Shown one piece after another: positions 1 to 11,938 of a DNA stretch of 64,000 nucleotides. How positions within the stretch are numbered: position 1 is the first letter of the stretch; each line of letters begins with the position of its first letter. Source of the DNA: Canna indica. Lineage: Eukaryota; Streptophyta; Magnoliopsida; Zingiberales; Cannaceae. The notes under the pieces were generated by a model. It made no database searches and was not told the origin of the DNA. It saw only the letters and a program-made list of their open reading frames with translations. A program made the position numbers and the translations under genes. Location of the stretch: NCBI GenBank assembly GCA_034359265.1, contig CP136893.1, positions 18,419,001-18,483,000 on the forward strand, read 5' to 3'.

Positions 1-929
1 GGAATGTCCCAATGAGACTAGTGTGTTGGAATTTCATAAACATTACTAATTTTGATAAACTAGTCAAATCTGAAACTGATTTTAATTGGTATGAGGTGGT
101 ATGGTATGTGGTCGGTTGTTTGGGGCCCGAGGGAGGGCCAACTTGGGTGTATTTATAAGTGCACTCGGAGTGTTCGATAAAATGCCACACCCTCCCGAGT
201 TGGGTTGAATGTGAGTATGCATACATGTTTTGTATGATCATATTTGTGCTTGTGATATGATTGATGATCGGATCGAGAAGTGTGTTAGTAGGCTAAGCTA
301 ATGTCTGACTCGGCGAGTACCATTGGTTGGAGGGATATTCCCAACCAGAAGGGGCAACGAAACTAGTCGACCATCTTAGCTCATGAGGCCTAGGGCGGGA
401 AGCTCACTAGAGGGCCATCCTAGCGACGAACTCACGTGTTTGATTATTGTATGCTTATTATGTTGTTATGGACATTGGCTTGGTATGTATGTCTGAATGG
501 TTGTTTGTTTATTTATATAGTATGTTTACTTATGTGGTTTTATGTTTACATTATGTTTTGCTTAGCAAGGCCTCGGTACGAGCCACTCACTGAGTTCCTT
601 TGAACTCATGCCTCTCCTTTATGTATTTGCAGGAAATGATGAGTAGAGGTATGCAGGTACCTGGAGAGTGTGGCTGTAGGTGCAAGCTCGCCAATCCATT
701 TCCCATGTCGTAGTCATAGGAGATTCAAGTCTTTACATTGGCATGTTTTATTTGAACTCCGTGGGAGTGGACCTTTGATCATTTTATTGTCACGACTTTC
801 ATACAGTTGAAATGTTTAGCTTTTATAAAAAATGCAATCTTCCATTATGTTGGGCTTGGTGTATGATAGGCTTCGGGGTACGAATCTATACCCAGGCCGA
901 TCACATGACCCTAAGTTTGGGCACGTACA
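1..929 (+). mobile_element. 3' part of a Ty3/gypsy LTR (left end outside window)
   Basis: The stretch shares phrases with the other gypsy LTRs in this window: a block like 'ggctaagctaatgtctgactcgg', a 'cactgagttcctttgaactcatg' block near 590-610, and a closing block near 860-929 (turn 'ggcttcggggtac', then the LTR end 'gggcacgtaca', a decayed form of the usual GGGGCGTGACA end). After 929 the sequence drops abruptly to AT-rich DNA, which fits the LTR edge. No internal region follows, so it is a solo or truncated LTR. The left edge cannot be seen. Confidence 0.7.
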
Positions 930-2449
930 TTTTTTAATGACAAAATATTTTTTTAGTGTCTACAATTATTTTTTTAATTTCTTTCGGTCACTTGAAGTCT
1001 TTAAGTACCTAAATTGCATTATTTTTATTAAGTATAATATGATTTTATTTTTAGCGCTCCCTACGGCGTCTTTAGTGGCTAAAGTTATTATTTTCTTGAA
1101 ATTTTAATTATTATAGCGATTGTAAAAATTTAATTTGCTATACATAATGAAAAAAAGAAGACAATTTAAGCATTTAAAGACTTTTGAAAAAGTCTTTAAA
1201 TAACTAAAAAATTAAAAAAATGATAGTTTTAGAGAATATTGTCACCGGAAAAATACTAGGGATTGTGAAAAATAAATTCATACTATACTCAACAAAAAAA
1301 GAAAATACTTTAAGAAATACTCAATAAAAAAATAACTTAAGAAAAATCTTTAAGTGACTAAAAAGTCAAGAAAATCATAATTTTAACCACTAAAAGTGTT
1401 TAGCTATTAAAAACCCTAAAATACTATATATTATGGATAGCTAAAAATAAATTCATTTATGTATAATAATTAAAAATATTTTATTTTTGAGTCACTCAAA
1501 ACTTTCTCAAAAATCTTATAGTAAAACAAAAAAAAAACCATATTTGAAAATTAAAAAAAATATATTTTAACATAAGTTTAGATGATTCATAAAGTATATT
1601 ATGGATATAAAAATTTTAAATTTTTTATTATATGGATATGAGAAATTTATTCATTCTTATTATAGATATAAGAAATTGCTCAAATTTTTCTTGATTCATT
1701 GGTCTTTATATAATGAGTATTTTTTCTAAATCATAACATGAATTTTGAAAATTCTCAAATCCATAACAAGGAATCAAGGATGTCGAAATTCTCAGATCTA
1801 TAATTTTTTCCTCAAACTTTTATTTTCTTTCGAACTTATTACTGAAATTACAAATAATACACAGCATATTATATTCATCAGAAAATAATGAACTAGTCTT
1901 ATTTATTTTAGTTCCATACTTTTAAGAAAATATAAAATCTACTATATTTTCAAGAAAAATCTAAATGTTATCAATAATATACAAAAATAAACTCATTAAA
2001 AATATTCTATACATTGTCTCTATCATTATAGTTATAAAAAAATAATGAATTTATTTTATTTATTTCAGTTTCACACTTTTTACAAAGTCTAAAATTTATT
2101 ATTTTTCAAACTTTTATAAAAATTTAAAATCCAATATTAAATTGAACTCGAGGGCATTTTGATTTTTTTTTTAAAAAAGTTATGGATGATATGATTTAGG
2201 GAAATTGCTCCTATATAATCATCTGCTTAAAGTAAGAGGTCCTTGTGGTTTACATAGATACGTGGACATGATAAGACCATGAAAAAGGCGTTGTAGGTCA
2301 AATGTCCATTACAGTCAGGAGTATTAGTAATGATTCATGCATGTTGATGTGCATCATGTTTCGAGGATTGCGATGCACATGCATCCTAACGCTTGACTGA
2401 TCTTTTACTATTTTACGTGGTCTCGGGTAATTTGATGAACGATTACTGT
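930..2449. other. AT-rich non-coding stretch with decayed repeats
   Basis: No gene seen. The base composition is strongly A+T with many homopolymers. Short phrases such as 'tagtggctaaagttatt' and 'aaattctcaaatccataa' have relatives, partly inverted, at 22.33-22.78 kb ('agtcgctaaccacttctttaatg', 'aaatttctagatccataataagg'), so both stretches probably derive from the same old repeat family. The single ORF of 91 codons at 832-1107 crosses the LTR edge and looks accidental. Confidence 0.5.
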
Positions 2450-2785
2450 ATAATGAAAAAATGGTTGAATTTATCCTTAAAATATTAAAAAAAATTATAA
2501 ATTTATTTATTACCTATGTTTTTGATCAAAATTATTCTCGTCGTTATATAATTAGATAAATTTTATCATTTTTCTTAACGAAAGTTCCCATCAACAAATG
2601 AAAACCAACATGACAAGTGAAGATCGACCACATAAGATACCATGGTGAAAAATGACACGTGAAAATTATGTACTAACAAGGATAATTTTGGTTCAAATCA
2701 TATTTAAGAGGCAAATTTGCACATTTTTCAATACTTAAGGGGCAAATTTGTACCTTTTTCAATACATCAAAGTAAATTTAGTTAT
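2450..2785 (+). repeat. MITE-like repeat, copy 1 of an inverted pair
   Basis: This copy matches, in inverted orientation, the stretch 3640-3905. Shared phrases include 'caagtgaag..c..ccacataagat', 'aatgacacgt', 'tttatcatttttcttaacg' and the end motif 'aaatttg(c/t)acctttttcaata'. Each copy has similar ends, so each may be a non-autonomous element of its own; alternatively the two are arms of one 1.45-kb foldback element. Confidence 0.6.
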
Positions 2786-3198
2786 TTTCCCTTGAATAAA
2801 ATTTATATGATGCTCAGCCAACGTGTTTTATGTCTTGTACGATTTCTGCAAGTTTGGCTTCTACAATAGAATTTAAACAAATACTTTAGTGAATTTATTG
2901 AGAAATATAGATTTTAAAGATGAAACAAAAACAATATCCAAAAATATATATATTGATTACTAAAATAAAAACTTGATTAAATTTAATTATTAGTAACATA
3001 GTGGTAATGCTTGCGTTTGTAAATCGTGATGGTGTTGCCTTATTTAACTAACATCTTAGCTCTTGATATCATTTGCTATTCGTTTTGCTTTTTCATTTAT
3101 TTATTAATTTCATTCTTTTATGTGTTTCTTACAAGTTTCATGAGACATTTTATTTTTTAGTTTGTAGTTTCTCATAAATACTATTGCAAGATCTGTTG

Positions 3199-3422
3199 TA
3201 GGGGTGAGCACGGGTCGAGACGTCTCGATCGTCCCGGTCCAGCCCGACTCGAAAGTTCGAGAAAAATTTAGTCCCAGTTCAAAATCAAGACATGATCAAG
3301 AAAAATCGGAATGCTTCATATTCGGTATCGGGGCTGAGAAGCATATTTGCGTCCCGACTCAAAATCGGGACGAGACCGGGACATATCAAATCTCAACCCG
3401 TCCAGACTCAAACTCACCCCTA
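3199..3422. mobile_element. Small palindromic MITE with TAGGGGTGAG ends
   Basis: The 224-bp stretch begins TAGGGGTGAGCACGGG and ends in CTCACCCCTA, a perfect 10-bp terminal inverted repeat. The interior is GC-rich for its surroundings and repeats 'cccgactc' and 'cgggac' in both orientations. The 82-codon ORF over it is not a gene. The flanks give no clear target-site duplication. Confidence 0.6.
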
Positions 3423-3639
3423 TTATGTTGGTTGGTTTGTAATAATAAGTGACTAAAATTGATAATTCATATCTTTGAGTAAACAATTAAGGAAAAATAT
3501 CAATCTTACAACACAAAGTATAATTGTTAAGCTTATATTTTCTTGATTTTGGTATAGATGATATCAACATCATTCTTATAATATTAATTAGAACCACATT
3601 AATGATAATAATATATAAAAGAAAAAAATAGTTAAATTT

Positions 3640-3905
3640 GTTAATGAAATATTGAAAAAGATACAAATTTGTCTCTTAAATATATTTTAGACCAAAATTG
3701 TCCTTGTCAATACATAATTATTACGTGTCATTTTCCACCGTGACATCTTATGTGGCTGAACTTCACTTGCTATATTGGCTTTTGTTTGCTGACGTGGAAT
3801 TCCGTTAAGAAAAATGATAAAATTGATCCAATTATATAACACCGAGGGCAATTTTGTTCAAAAACATAATTAAAGAATAAATTTGCACCTTTTTCAATAT
3901 TTCAG
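3640..3905 (-). repeat. MITE-like repeat, copy 2 (inverted relative to 2450-2785)
   Basis: Read on the minus strand this copy follows copy 1 through its length, with point differences and small indels. It ends just before the TRIM element that starts at 3911. Confidence 0.6.
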
Positions 3906-3910
3906 GAATA

Positions 3911-4398
3911 TGTTGGATATGGTGTTGACTTATAAGGCTTGATGGGAGTGCTACCATCAACTTCAGCTTGAGCATTTTAATTATGCTAATAGGTTGGCCT
4001 ATGAAGTTGATGAATCAGTTATCACATTAAGCGGATTGTAACAAATGATATCAGAGCAAGACCTAGCCCTAGACATGGTGAGGGAGCCTATGTGAGAAAG
4101 GGCGGCCCAGGTGATAGGGTGGAGCCGCTACTAGGCTAGGCCTCATATGCTGCCAACTTGGGTGTGATTTTAGCCTGTGTTAGACTCGAATTGAATCTTG
4201 ACGAAGACATCAAGACATAAGTAGAGGAAATTGTAATACCTCGATTTAATCCCACACCGCGAGTATATTGGATGTGGTGTTGACTTATAAGACTTGATTG
4301 GTGTGCTATCATCAACTTCAGCTTGAGCATTTTAATTAGGTCAATAGGTTGGCCTATGAAGTTGATGGATCAGTTTTCCCATCAAGCAGGTCGTAACT
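3911..4398 (+). mobile_element. TRIM element (terminal-repeat retrotransposon in miniature)
   Basis: Two direct repeats of the same length, 133 bp, lie at 3911-4043 and 4266-4398. They share 'ggt gttgacttataag', 'catcaacttcagcttgagc' and 'ggttggcctatgaagttgatg'. Right after the first repeat, at 4046-4057, is TGATATCAGAGC, one base off the plant initiator tRNA-Met primer-binding sequence. The 222-bp centre codes for nothing. Two short LTRs, a primer site and no coding capacity define a TRIM. No matching 5-bp duplication is evident at its edges, and the LTRs have several differences, so it is not young. Confidence 0.8.
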
Positions 4399-4583
4399 AA
4401 TTTAAGGAAACAAAATTGCAATATCTATTATACTTGGACTTGACCGTACAATTACTATACATACAACCAAACCCTACAGTTGATAGCATTGGTAAAAATT
4501 CTCCAGTTGTAGTCTCAAGACCAGATAAGAATAATGTATATATAGATGTATCTGATTGGTCCTTGGCAAGGCATCCCAAATTT

Positions 4584-7059
4584 TTATGTTTTGGCTGCTT
4601 CCTGTTCTTGTCCATGTCCATTAGAGGAAGCATCCTGGAAGAGTAAATCATACGCACGTGAGTTTACTAATAATATCTTTTATACATTGGTTAACCAGCA
4701 ATTATTGGGTAAAGCTTAAACTTACACCACTCGACATTTGATCTCTTAAAGAGTACATAGACTTCAGCATTGTTTCGAGAGCATCTTTTCTCAATTGGAA
4801 TTTTACTTTTGATCCACCGGATACAGAATGTGTATCATCTTGAAGCTGCAAAAAACCCATCTGCAAGTATTAGCAATACATATCTGGTTTTCTCTATCCC
4901 CAAATTCACAGTAAGCAAAAAGCCTCTCAGATGGATCTCAGGCCACATGCAGATAAACTTGGAATAGATGGGTGCATTGGACAAAATAAGAATTCCTATG
5001 TAAATAGCACACCTATCATATATATATTAATTCTTTTGTAAAAGGAGAGAAAAAAAGCTTTAGCTAGTGAAAGAAGACACTGAAATGCTTTGCTTAGGAT
5101 GTGTGGAAACAACAAATATTTTGCGGAGTGGCTATCCCACAAATTATGCATAGCTTTGAACATTTCCAGTTTCTCTAGTAGCAAGGAAATGTTGCTAACA
5201 TATGTATGTTGGCTGGTGGACACAGACAGAAAGCTAAATAAGAAAAAAAAAAGTGCTTTTGGGCCATAGGAACTGTGTATTGGTATCTTCAGAAATGCAA
5301 TCAGCTGCTATGCATTTTGACTTGAATATATTGTGCCCAAGTTTCATGCCGTATAGAAAGTCAAAAATTCATCATACCTTTGGACTAGAAATAGAAGCAT
5401 GCTTAGTAAGAATTTTCATTTTCATTTACCATATTACATGTTATTGTGTTCAGGCGAGACAGAGATTCCTGAGGAAGAAAAACAAAGAACCATAATTCAT
5501 ATTGCAAGAGACAGGGTATGCAACGAAACTAGAACTTATTTTGTCAAAATGGTTACTTGCTGATATAATTAATTATCATTTAATGATTCCTCAATGAAGG
5601 GCAAAAGAATGGATTATCTATTGAATGACTCTTTTTAGTCATCTGATTATATCCAAAGCAAGAACATAACTAGATAGCCTATATGTCCATAGTACAAGTA
5701 AAAAATGGATAAGCGCAACTGCCTAACCATTCTATATAAGTTATAAAGGGAAAATGGATCCCTAGTAGATCAAAGTAAAACTTGACCTGATCTTTAAGTA
5801 CATCTTCGCGCCACTCCCGTTGAAATTTCTGAAGGAGCAGGGTGAGTAACCTTTGCAACTCAGGTAAGACTTCATTGGGAAACAACTTCTGAATCTCATC
5901 TTTTGAAATGTTTCCATAGACACACTTCCTAATCAACATACGAAGGCATACCAAGAGCTGCAGAATGCATATAGAAAGTTAGTCCACTAAATATCATATT
6001 AAGTACTGATAGACAAATGGTTGCGTTTATCTTTTCATTTGAACAAATAACAAAACTGAGGAACTAGCAAGTGTAGAGGGTTTGCCAATTGTCCTAACTC
6101 TAGCGGAAACAAGACATTTCATGCTATGACACATTTAAGATGCGAAACATTACTTTAGTGATATGTAAGATATTCTGAGACAAGAAGTGTAGGAGATAAT
6201 CACTATCATAAAAAAGAGCGTGATGTTGTCCGTCCTCCTGTTGAACACGAGAAGCAAGTTCAAGCAATGCTACACATACATTTTAAGACAAAATATGACA
6301 TTTTCGTTAAGTTGCTAATGGATAAATGTTGATTGACAATACAACTTTTGCAACTCGAAAGTTCATGCGCAGATGCACCTAGACTACCAATCATATCACT
6401 TGCAATTAACATTAGTTCTAAGAGGAGATACTGCATTTATATTAATGTTATGCAAACCAACTACTAACGAATATAAACATGCACGTTATGCAAATAATTA
6501 AGGTATAGCAAATATATGAGTTTGTAATATCATATTCTCTAGAAGACACCAGAATGCCAAACAACTGATAAAAACATTTTATTAGGAAAATAGATGGTAA
6601 CGCGACAATTAATTGACAAATCAATGTGAGAGCTGAGTCATTTCAGCCATTCAGTAATAAATCTGAAGGTTTTACTTTCTGAAACTACAATTGTAGAGAC
6701 TTAGTCCCGGGCTAAAATAAAATATTCTAACCATAATGTCTGAGAGAAGATCTCCAAAATCCAATTTCACAAGATCTGGAGAAAATAAGTTCGCGACATT
6801 CTCTATATATAGTCAAAGAAGGAGATTGGGGAAGCCTTAAACCCTAAAAAGGCAAAAAGTGTATTTTTGAGAGGATTACGGGGTCCAGGTCAGCGTCTGA
6901 GGAAAGGTGGAGCATGTCGCGGATGATGCCCCGGTCGGCGGCGTCGAGGCCAGTCTTCCGAGTTCGCCACAGTACCTGCAGTATGTACTCCACCGACTCC
7001 TTGGAGCTGGACTGCACCAGCAGCGGCAGGTACTCCCACAGCCTGTGCCCCTCCGCCAT
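4584..7059 (-). CDS. COMM-domain-containing protein (COMMD9-like), multi-exon
   Basis: Exons on the minus strand: exon 1 7059-6880 (60 codons, ATG to GACCCC|GT); exon 2 5957-5787 (57 codons, CAG acceptor, GATCAG|GT donor); weak exon 5468-5430 (13 codons after a TTCTTCCTCAG acceptor); exon 4845-4726 (40 codons, GGT|GTAAGT donor); last exon 4634-4584, ending in TAA. All are phase 0. The protein begins MAEGHRLWEYLPLL, continues with a conserved block including ELQRLLTLLLQKFQREW, and ends in the COMM-type segment VKFQLRKDALETMLKSM followed by a polar tail. COMMD proteins assemble into the Commander/CCC endosomal recycling complex. A piece of about 17 residues expected between the 5468-5430 exon and the 4845 exon was not found, and the weak exon has Cys where the family usually has Trp. 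The gene may therefore have a missed or divergent exon, or be decaying. Confidence 0.75.
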
Positions 7060-7264
7060 CGCAGCCGCGCGATCGGTCACCGACGGACGTGCACGAGAGT
7101 TCAAGCGCAGTTCGAGGACAAGGGTTTAATCTCAATAAGAAATTGGAGAAGTAGACAGTCCAATGGGTGCGTCTTTTATGCGGCCTGCTCCGAAGAATAA
7201 ATTTGTATTATGAAATAGTGAACCCAATATAATCAAAGTAATCCTAAACCTAATATAAGGTTAA

Positions 7265-8372
7265 AAAATGTCTCTAAGATTTTCTCACGGATACTAAAAT
7301 ACTCCTAAGGTTTTTTGAGATCAAAAATATTCCTTATATTATAGAATTGGATACAAAAATACCCCTACAGATAAACGACGATAATTGAGAAATAACGGAG
7401 CTGACGTAGTTGATGACTTGGACCGATGACGTGGACATGTGGCGCGCATGCAGGTTAAGACATTTTCTCACGGGTACTAAAATGCCCCTAACATTTTTTC
7501 ACGGGTACAAAAATGCTCCTAACGTTTTCTCACGAGTACTAAAATATCTCTAATATTTATTTTAGAGCTAAAATACCCCTGAGGTTATTGAAAATGATAC
7601 CAAAATGATACCAAACTAATTTTTGTTAGGTGAGACATAACAAAAATGTCGTGGATGCTGATAAAGATGTTGACTTTACACATGACGCATATGCATAGAG
7701 CAATTTGCCATGTAAGCGACACATAAAAAATCGAAATCGAAACTGAAATCAAAAACTAAAAATTTAGAAAATAAAAACCGAAACTGAAACCATCAAATCG
7801 GTTAATCGAAAATTTTGGTTCGGTTTCAAATCGGTTTTTCAATTAACTGAATTTTCAATTTTTTTACTCACCCCTACAGTTGTGTGACAAGTTGCTCTCT
7901 GCATGTGCACAACGTGTAAAGTCAGCATTTCTATCAGAATCCACGACATCTTTATTAAGTTTCACATAACATAAGTTAGTTTTATGTCATTTTTGTACCA
8001 TTTTCAATAACCTCAGGGGTGCTTTAGCTCCAAAACAAACATTAGGGGCATTTTAGTACTCGTGGGAAAATGTTAGGGGCATTTTTGTACCCGTGAGAAA
8101 ATATTAGGAACATTTTTATACCCGTGAGAAAATATTTGGGGCATTTTTGTACTCGTGAGAAAACGTCAGAGGCATTTAAGTACCTATGAGAAAATATCTT
8201 GGCCTGCATGTGCGCCACATGTCCATGTCATCAGTATTAGTTATTAGCCACGTCAGCTCCGTTATCTCTCAATTAACATCGTTTACCTACAGGGGCATTT
8301 TTGTACCCAATTCCATAACGTAAAGAGTATTTTTGATTCTAAAAAAAAATTAAGAATATTTTCCTAAATCTT
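7265..8372. mobile_element. Foldback element with ~470-bp inverted arms
   Basis: The left arm (about 7265-7735) and right arm (about 7880-8372) are inverted copies. For example 'gacatgtggcgcgcatgcagg' on the left pairs with 'cctgcatgtgcgccacatgtc' on the right, and the arms also share a 'gtcgtggat' block. Within each arm a 30-40-bp unit ('ctcacgggtacaaaaatgc') recurs several times. The centre holds repeated 'aaccgaaac/cggtttcgg' sequence and a CTCACCCCTA end like that of the MITE at 3199-3422. Non-coding; typical of a Mutator-like or foldback non-autonomous DNA transposon. No clear target duplication. Confidence 0.75.
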
Positions 8373-9332
8373 TTCTTATTACGAATGAACCCAATGTGAC
8401 TGAAAATAATTTTTTATTGTAAACGAATTTTAAAATTTTGATTTATGCTGAAACAGAAGCTACAAAAGTTTACAAAAATATTATGTGTCAACCTTTGATT
8501 ACAAATAATCAATCTTTTGTTATCAAAAGTGGACTTAAGTAATTGATAGTGAACTTATTGCGAAAGAGTAAATATTTGGTATCTAATAGTAAATTAAAAT
8601 TTTGATTCATCATGCTTTAAGATTCTCAAAGATACTTGTCAAGCATCCGAATTAGGATCCATAAAGCACCATACAGGATTTTTCTATATCTAAAGGTTAG
8701 ATAGTTGGATAGAAATTTTAACAACATTGTGCTTGAGAGTAAGTAGGGACAAGAGTTACCCTCCTATAATTTTAAAATTCATTCATTATATATGATAATT
8801 AGGATTTTGCTCTCTTAAAAATTTTTAAAATTTGAAATTACCCCAATTATCCTCTCCTCCCCCTAGAATTTTAAAATTCATTCACTATATATACGGTAAT
8901 AGGAATTTTGCCTCTCTAAAATTTGAAATTACTTCATTGTCCAAAATTCCTAATTCGTTCATATCTCTCATATGAGTTGATGATGATATTATTTAGATTG
9001 AATTAATTCACAAGTACAATATGGTTGATATCTACCGAATTCTCCAATTCAAATCATTTCATACATAACGGAGTTTTATCTTTATCTCTTTTTTACTTCT
9101 TTTAATAAAAAATAGAGATGAATGTCAATTTCTAAGAGCAAAAATAATGATGTAAAAAACAATCGAGTTTAAAACTATCTTACACTTTATTAGACTGAAT
9201 CTACAAGAGCTGCAGTTGCAGGATAAAACATCGTATATGCAAGATCCATAGGAACTCATAAAACATTTCCTATTCTTGCATGCTTTATTTCAGAGGGAAA
9301 AACCCAGAAGATTAATGTTCCAAGACGGTTGA
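8373..9332. other. AT-rich stretch with a tandem duplication at 8759-8945
   Basis: No gene seen. About 95 bp is present twice in tandem at 8759-8945: each unit has 'attttaaaattcatt' followed by 'actatatat' or 'attatatat', then 'ttttgc(c)tctct' and 'aaaatttgaaatta'. The rest is A+T-rich sequence without recognisable structure. Confidence 0.5.
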
Positions 9333-9361
9333 CTAAGTAGCCAATGTTGTTGGGTAGCAAC

Positions 9362-9901
9362 CAGGGGCGTATGCAGGATTTTGAAAATGAGGGACATAAA
9401 GAAATTTAAAATTGAAATTAGAATGTTCAGTTACAATTTGGGGGTGCGGGGGCAAGCCCCCGCGGTACGGTACAATATAATTGTATAGAAATACTTTTAA
9501 CATAAGACAATCAAAATATATAGATAAACAAATAAGAAACAAATAAAAGTAGTATTTTATAATAAATAAAAATTAACCAATCAAAGTAATATTTAGTTTT
9601 GAGTAGAATCATTTACCTTATAAAACTGGAGTTGTATTCACTCAATCAAGAACTATATATACAATTGTTTAAACCACTTGAAGCTACCCGTTAACAAAGA
9701 GATAACATGTATTATTTCCTTTAAAATAAGTAACAATACAAATTCAATGATTTATAGATAGAAGATTAAATTTCATCAATCTTGAAATAAATACAAAATA
9801 AGAATTAACAACAAAAATTAAAGTATATAATTACTTTTTAATTTTTTTTGAAAATATGAGGGACAAAATGTCCCCCATTTGCTCTGCTGTATACACCCCT
9901 G
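9362..9901. mobile_element. hAT-type MITE inserted in the phosphatase pseudogene
   Basis: The ends are CAGGGGCGTATGCAGG and, inverted, CAGGGGTGTATACAGC. The flanks form an 8-bp target duplication with two mismatches: GTAGCAAC at 9354-9361 and ATAGAAAC at 9902-9909. Removing the element restores the reading of the phosphatase C terminus (DS|CYPTTLAT), which independently proves the boundaries. The interior is non-coding and AT-rich apart from 'gcgggggcaagcccccgc', a short perfect hairpin near 9450. Confidence 0.85.
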
Positions 9902-10814
9902 ATAGAAACTATCATGAACACAAACCAACACATCCCTGTAATCCCTAGAGATGGTGAAAGAATCATATACTCCGCCATCACTACTCCTCTTATACTAAAA
10001 AAGTAGTGAAGAATGGTTAAAAGCTGTTAGTTTAACAAAGCTGAACGCGACGTCCCGAAAAAGAGACCAACTTGGCAATGTGGCTGAGAAGTTCGACAAA
10101 TGACTGCCACCACCACCGGCAACGACATGGATGGTTCCGTTCATTGTGCCCGAGTAATGAGTTTTTCATTGTTCACACATTGGTTCTGTTAAAGAAACTT
10201 TTCATTTAGATGTCAAGGAGAAGGCAAATAGAGGTTTTAAATCCTACCAAACTATCCATAAATGTAAATTGAAAAAATGGGAACTAATGCAGGGTTATAT
10301 TAAGCATATGACCATCAAAAATATCAAAGCTATTGATAATAACTTCTTTGTTATTCCGAATAAGAATTAACTGTCAGGTGCATCTTAAAATTACAAAGAT
10401 CAGCTTTTTCAACTGTACAAGGGAACATGATTTTAAGTGTAAGGTGGATATCAGAAACAGGGAAAACAAAAAAGAAAAGAAATAGTGTGTTCTAACCTGA
10501 TAAATTGGGCAGGTCCTCTCATAATTATGAATATGACAGTAGAAGGCAATACCCACTCTATACTTTTGCCAAAGCTTTTGGAGGCTCTCCCTTCCCATGG
10601 GCTCTTCAAATGATCCCTCCTTAGCATAACCCACAGCGGAAGAATAACCAAGAACACGATGGGCAGCAAATATCAACCATGGCTGCTGCTTCCTGTCAAC
10701 GGATGCCGGGCAATGTTCAATAAACATATACTGTTCAGAGCCGTCTCTCAATGCAGAATGGAACATGCCAAAGTCGGTAGAGTACCTGCACAATATACCT
10801 GATAATTTTAGCAT

Positions 10815-11489
10815 GAGCAGAACTGTGTGGATCCAAATTAGTCATCTAGACTTCATGACTCATCACACCTTCCTAAGTTAAGCCATTCTAGCTAACAATT
10901 CTTTTATAACAAGGTACAAAGACGAGCTGTTAAGGTTGTGAATCAGGACTTTGAACCATGTCATCATCACACAATCCCTTGTTCAGTCCAATCCCAAATT
11001 ATTGCAGCACTTCATAATATACTGTCTATCACAACTTATACATATTGTTAGTAAACTTTACTGGCACTTCTCCATCAGGAAAAGCTTCCAAGTGTAGTCT
11101 GGGAAGTCAAAGCCTTCACCTGAAGAAGTAGCTACTACACGTTTTCTCAGCTATCAAGATGCTATTCACATTTCCCAACATTGTTCTCCTGGTACAACTT
11201 ATATGACATTTGCGCTACTCCTGAGATAGAATTATAAAAAAAAAATCCAACTCTATTTCTTCTTTGATTCACATGGGGATCATTTTATTTTTGAGCAATC
11301 AATTGAAAGCCATTCAGATAAGAAGATCTTATTAGACTAATCTATGCTTGATATATATGTAGAATAAGAATGGGGTATAAGAGTGTTGTAGCAGTTGATC
11401 AGAATCCCAAAACTTGGTATAAGATTTTTTAAATAGTTTACAAGATAGCAGCTATAATTTGATTAGAATTTTTGTGATTCAGGTAGAGT
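10815..11489. other. Intronic or intergenic sequence of the phosphatase pseudogene
   Basis: Between the recognised exons at 10785 and 11490. A plausible open stretch near 11140-11060 (minus) was looked at but matches no phosphatase segment I know. Nothing else seen. Confidence 0.4.
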
Positions 11490-11625
11490 CAGTGGCTATG
11501 TTCTGAGCAGGTACATGATACATCGTTTCAGCTAGTACACCACATTTGCCTCCAGAGTCAGTGGCACATAGAAGGATCCTGTATTTGGGCAATCCCTTTC
11601 ATGATTTCCAGTGCATGAAAACAGC

Positions 11626-11938
11626 ATAAAGTTGTTTTCAAATACAAGAAATAGCTTACGCCTTGTTAAAGTTGATTGGGTGACCATGTTTTCGGAAGTT
11701 TAAAACTTCATTTGGTTGACCTAAGCCACGTGGACCGACTTTTAAAGTTTAGATGATCATATTTTCCAAAAGCTTAAGTTGTTAGGAACGGATCAATCCA
11801 TACATTTATATTCTTAACACACCTATCTTAAGTACTTCTTTGATGCTCAAAATTTATAAGCACATAGCGTTGCTAGACCTAGCGACCATATATGGAATCC
11901 TTGAAAGTAATTGGCTCCACTTGTGCTATGAAATGATT
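11626..11938. other. Unassigned sequence upstream of the phosphatase pseudogene
   Basis: No gene, repeat or terminal motif recognised. Earlier phosphatase exons should lie here or further right but are not evident, so the gene was probably truncated at its 5' side. Confidence 0.35.

Larger units (their letters stand above)
9333..11625 (-). pseudogene. Purple acid phosphatase (metallophosphoesterase) pseudogene
   Basis: Minus-strand exons of a plant purple acid phosphatase of the nucleotide-pyrophosphatase/PAP1-like type. Exon ~11625-11490 carries GNHERD, the metal-binding GNH motif. Exon 10785-10497 carries YSTDFGMF, the AHRVLGYSS block and CHIHNYERTCPIYQ. The last exon, 10185 to 9333, carries GTIHVV, a GGGGSH block and the end YPTTLAT-stop. 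Introns are kept, so this is a duplicated rather than processed copy. Damage: a frameshift after GSFY in the first exon listed; an in-frame loss of about 7 residues just after the start of the second; Gly to Cys in the GHxH metal motif; a one-base frameshift after NNEK; a TAG replacing a Glu codon ahead of YKRSSDGG; and a 540-bp hAT insertion eight codons before the stop. Upstream exons were not found. Confidence 0.85.

Noticed and set aside
6890..7200. ORFs overlapping COMMD exon 1 in other frames and on the plus strand
   Set aside because: Shadows of a GC-rich exon; only the minus frame starting at 7059 continues into exon 2 in phase.
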